The position numbers were made by a program, and so were the translations under genes. From NCBI GenBank assembly GCA_944386045.1, contig CALWZO010000042.1, positions 1 through 32,933 of the forward strand: a DNA stretch of 32,933 nucleotides. The letters run 5' to 3'. Each line of letters opens with the position of its first letter. Within the stretch, counting starts at the first letter, position 1. The notes beneath the pieces are model-generated. The model did no database searches. It was not told the DNA's origin and saw only the letters and a program-made list of their open reading frames with translations. Of this stretch, positions 31,199-32,933 are shown piece after piece. The DNA comes from an uncultured Clostridia bacterium. GTDB lineage: Bacteria; Bacillota; Clostridia; Oscillospirales; Ruminococcaceae.

Positions 31199-31684
31199 CT
31201 ATTTTTTCATAAATCTGGTCATAAAAAATTCTGTAAAAGCCGCCAGGTTTTCCTCCTGGGATACATATACATATAACGACTCATCATCCAGCCAGTCGTA
31301 CGCATTTATCCCTATATAGCCTTTTTTATCCGGATAAATTATAAAGGCATCAGTCGGATATTTATTCCTGTAAGCTTTCAGTATGCTGTCGTGGTAATAA
31401 AAAACTGCATCGGAACTTTCCGACAAATCCGGAACAGTCGGCACGACGGCTATCACATTGTCTTTTTCATTCCAGCCCACTATAAGGTTTCCTATTTTGG
31501 TTTTACTGCCGTGTACAAAACCATAGTTGAACCTGCTGACATCTTCGGTATAGCCAAATATTATCTGATAATCCCGGCCGTTTTCAACTTTCCGGTCAAA
31601 CAGCCGTCTCATTTTCCGGTAGTTTGCCCGGCTTTTCTCCATGTCTACCTGCGGTCCTTTGAAAAGTTTTCCGAATAATCCCAT
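31199..31684 (-). CDS. Uncharacterised cytoplasmic protein
   Basis: A 161-residue protein with no signal peptide and no membrane segment. The N terminus is basic (Leu-Phe-Gly-Lys-Leu-Phe-Lys-Gly-Pro), and the rest alternates strands and turns, rich in Tyr and Asp (Val-Val-Gly-Trp-Asn-Glu-Lys and Tyr-Val-Tyr-Val-Ser-Gln-Glu are typical stretches). I recognise no family or motif. CAGGAGGG precedes the ATG. It starts 30 bases after the tetR stop, so the two probably form one transcript behind the palindromic operator. Confidence 0.75.
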   Translation of the reverse strand: MGLFGKLFKGPQVDMEKSRANYRKMRRLFDRKVENGRDYQIIFGYTEDVSRFNYGFVHGSKTKIGNLIVGWNEKDNVIAVVPTVPDLSESSDAVFYYHDSILKAYRNKYPTDAFIIYPDKKGYIGINAYDWLDDESLYVYVSQEENLAAFTEFFMTRFMKK

Positions 31685-31714
31685 ATTGCCCTCCTGTTTA
31701 ATATATAAAGTATT

Positions 31715-32350
31715 TTAATCACCTTTACAGGCAATTTTATCCTGTTTTTTACAATTTTCCAAAAAATCCGTTATGTATTCCAGCTGTATTTCCATTGCCT
31801 TGTCGGAATACTCTTCCACCATAAAAGGTATTGAACCCGGAACAGCTTTTTTTATCACTATGACAGACAAAAGCAGATTTATAAATATGTTCACTCTGTC
31901 ACATACCGGCCGCACGCCAAAAATTTCCAACAATGAAGCAAACAGCCCGTACTGCTTTTTCCTGAACATATCCAACCCTGACCGGGACAGGCGGCTGAAT
32001 ATAATCTGCTGCTCTTCTATGCTCATCACAAATATATTGTTTTTAACACCGCTGCTGCACCAAAGGAAAAACCCCATTACCTTTTCGCGCCAGCTTTGTC
32101 CCCTTTCACTCATAAAATCCCGGGCTTTTTCCAGCAATTTTGGCTGCTGCATATAAATTGCTTCCACAATCAGGTCCTCTTTGCAGGAATAGAAAGAATA
32201 AAAAAATGTGCGTGATATACCGGCTCTCCTGTAAATCTGTTCTACCGTTGTGGCCCTTACCCCCTGCTCTGTCACAAGTTCCAGCGCAGCTGCCTGTAAG
32301 TTTTCCTTTACTTTCTGCCTGTCCTGCTGTGAATAAGCTACTCGCGGCAT
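31715..32350 (-). CDS. TetR/AcrR-family transcriptional regulator
   Basis: A 211-residue protein from ATG 32348-32350, chosen for its spacing from GAGG; a GTG nine bases upstream sits on the site itself. The N-terminal helix-turn-helix, about 13-60, has the TetR signature Ala-Ala-Leu-Glu-Leu-Val-Thr-Glu-Gln-Gly-Val-Arg-Ala-Thr-Thr-Val-Glu and Arg-Ala-Gly-Ile-Ser-Arg-Thr-Phe-Phe-Tyr. The C-terminal ligand domain is helical and unclassified. It probably represses its own two-gene transcript, and perhaps the divergent gene, through the palindrome at 32363-32404. The inducer is unknown. Confidence 0.92.
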   Translation of the reverse strand: MPRVAYSQQDRQKVKENLQAAALELVTEQGVRATTVEQIYRRAGISRTFFYSFYSCKEDLIVEAIYMQQPKLLEKARDFMSERGQSWREKVMGFFLWCSSGVKNNIFVMSIEEQQIIFSRLSRSGLDMFRKKQYGLFASLLEIFGVRPVCDRVNIFINLLLSVIVIKKAVPGSIPFMVEEYSDKAMEIQLEYITDFLENCKKQDKIACKGD

Positions 32351-32362
32351 ACGCTCCACCTC

Positions 32363-32404
32363 TGTAAAATAAATACAAATTTTATAATTTGTTTTTATTT
32401 TACA
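32363..32404. promoter_or_regulatory. Palindromic operator candidate for the TetR regulator
   Basis: Two 19-base arms (32363-32381 and 32386-32404) match at 18 of 19 positions around a TTAT spacer, with the core CAAATT and AATTTG. It overlaps the -10 region and start of the tetR promoter, as expected for an autorepressor. It is very AT-rich, so some symmetry could be chance, but the length makes that unlikely. Confidence 0.6.
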
Positions 32405-32425
32405 TCATCCGCTTCAAAAATTCAA
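32397..32425 (-). promoter_or_regulatory. Promoter of tetR and the 161-residue gene
   Basis: Minus strand: TTGAAT (32425-32420), a 17-base spacer and TAAAAT (32402-32397). The operator-like palindrome covers the -10 box and downstream bases. Confidence 0.6.
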
Positions 32426-32497
32426 TACATTGCACCTGTATTTTACACAAAAAAACCTTTTCAGGAATAATATAACTTCACAAGGAGGTTTTTTACT

Positions 32498-32933
32498 ATG
32501 AGTCAAAATACATCACAAACAAATACAGGCAGTGCCATGGCTTCCAGCCCGGTTTATCCCGGATATGTCTTGAAAGTGGGAAGCAGCGGCAGCAGTGTTG
32601 CCATAATGCAGTCATACTTAAACGCAATAAAGCAGGGCATGTACCCCTCCCTTACACATCTGACAGTGGACGGGAAATACGGAAACGGCACAAAAAACAC
32701 CGTCATGCAGTACCAAAATCTCAGCGGGCTGAAAGCAGACGGAATGATAGGCTCCATCACATGGAACTCCATTGTTGCCGACTACGAAAGCCTGCCGGTG
32801 CCTGACCCGGACAAATACCCCGGATATGTGCTGAAAAGCGGCAGCAGCGGACCACATGTAATGACAATGCAGAACAAACTGAACAAAATTGCCACCCTTT
32901 ATATGGATATAAACGGTCAGACAGTGGACGGAA
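32498..32933 (+). CDS. Tandem peptidoglycan-binding-domain protein (5' part)
   Basis: ATG 32498 follows AAGGAGG, and the frame stays open to the window end (145 codons). A polar Ser/Thr/Gln-rich N terminus (about 1-17) shows no signal peptide. Two similar repeats begin Tyr-Pro-Gly-Tyr-Val-Leu-Lys. Repeat 1 spans residues 20-93 or so, with Val-Asp-Gly-Lys-Tyr-Gly and Asp-Gly-Met-Ile-Gly, and matches the PG_binding_1 pattern. Repeat 2 starts near 107 and is cut off. The domain binds peptidoglycan. A catalytic domain may follow outside the window. Lack of a signal peptide leaves open a spore-associated or lysis-released role. Confidence 0.85.
   Translation, partial: MSQNTSQTNTGSAMASSPVYPGYVLKVGSSGSSVAIMQSYLNAIKQGMYPSLTHLTVDGKYGNGTKNTVMQYQNLSGLKADGMIGSITWNSIVADYESLPVPDPDKYPGYVLKSGSSGPHVMTMQNKLNKIATLYMDINGQTVDG

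Noticed and set aside
1..32933. Mobile elements, CRISPR arrays, tRNA or rRNA genes, defence systems
   Set aside because: No transposase, integrase, Cas, nuclease-toxin or repeat array was seen, and no cloverleaf or rRNA sequence was recognised by eye.

Overview
The window looks like the chromosome of a low-to-medium GC, Gram-positive anaerobe of the Bacillota, most likely class Clostridia. This is inferred from strong AGGAGG-type ribosome binding sites, many sigma-A promoters with 17-base spacers, the rimP-nusA-ylxR-ylxQ-infB-rbfA-nrnA-truB-ribF gene order, ECF-type vitamin transport, and a stand-alone Spo0A-type DNA-binding domain. I see no rRNA, tRNA, insertion sequence, prophage or CRISPR array. 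Most of the window is ordinary core genome.

Layout. 1-3060: the tail of an unidentified gene, a two-gene ThrE-type exporter, a divergent 67-residue cysteine-rich protein, and a membrane-anchored amidase-domain protein broken by a frameshift at an A6 run. 3074-13609: a long minus-strand translation and RNA-decay block. It is transcribed from a promoter at 13581-13609 through a terminator-like leader hairpin into rimP, nusA, ylxR, ylxQ, infB, rbfA, nrnA, truB and ribF. A second promoter then serves rpsO and pnp. 13643-14878: an M29 aminopeptidase. 15003-17607: a plus-strand membrane-protein module (DUF2975, YozG-like HTH, DUF4153/DUF4173-like protein, anchored extracytoplasmic protein). 17625-19338: a small acidic protein, TatD and a flavodoxin. 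19347-21760: a polar amino-acid ABC importer. 22089-25212: an ECF transporter (EcfT, fused double ATPase, S component). 25256-29529: a minus-strand M14 carboxypeptidase, a Spo0A-C-only protein, a HAD hydrolase and phosphopentomutase. 29606-31189: pyruvate kinase. 31199-32425: a TetR regulator and an uncharacterised protein behind a 42-bp operator-like palindrome. 32498 to the end: a tandem peptidoglycan-binding-domain protein cut off by the window edge.

How the parts fit. The central block couples ribosome maturation (RimP, RbfA), initiation (IF-2), elongation control (NusA), tRNA pseudouridylation (TruB), FAD synthesis (RibF) and RNA turnover (NrnA, PNPase). Peripheral genes handle uptake and use of amino acids, peptides, a vitamin-like ligand and nucleosides. 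I found no clearly new multi-gene system. The best leads are RNA-level regulation (rimP leader, rpsO leader, rpsO-pnp hairpin), the amidase frameshift, the small uncharacterised proteins and the DUF2975 module. All functional calls come from reading motifs; no database search was run.
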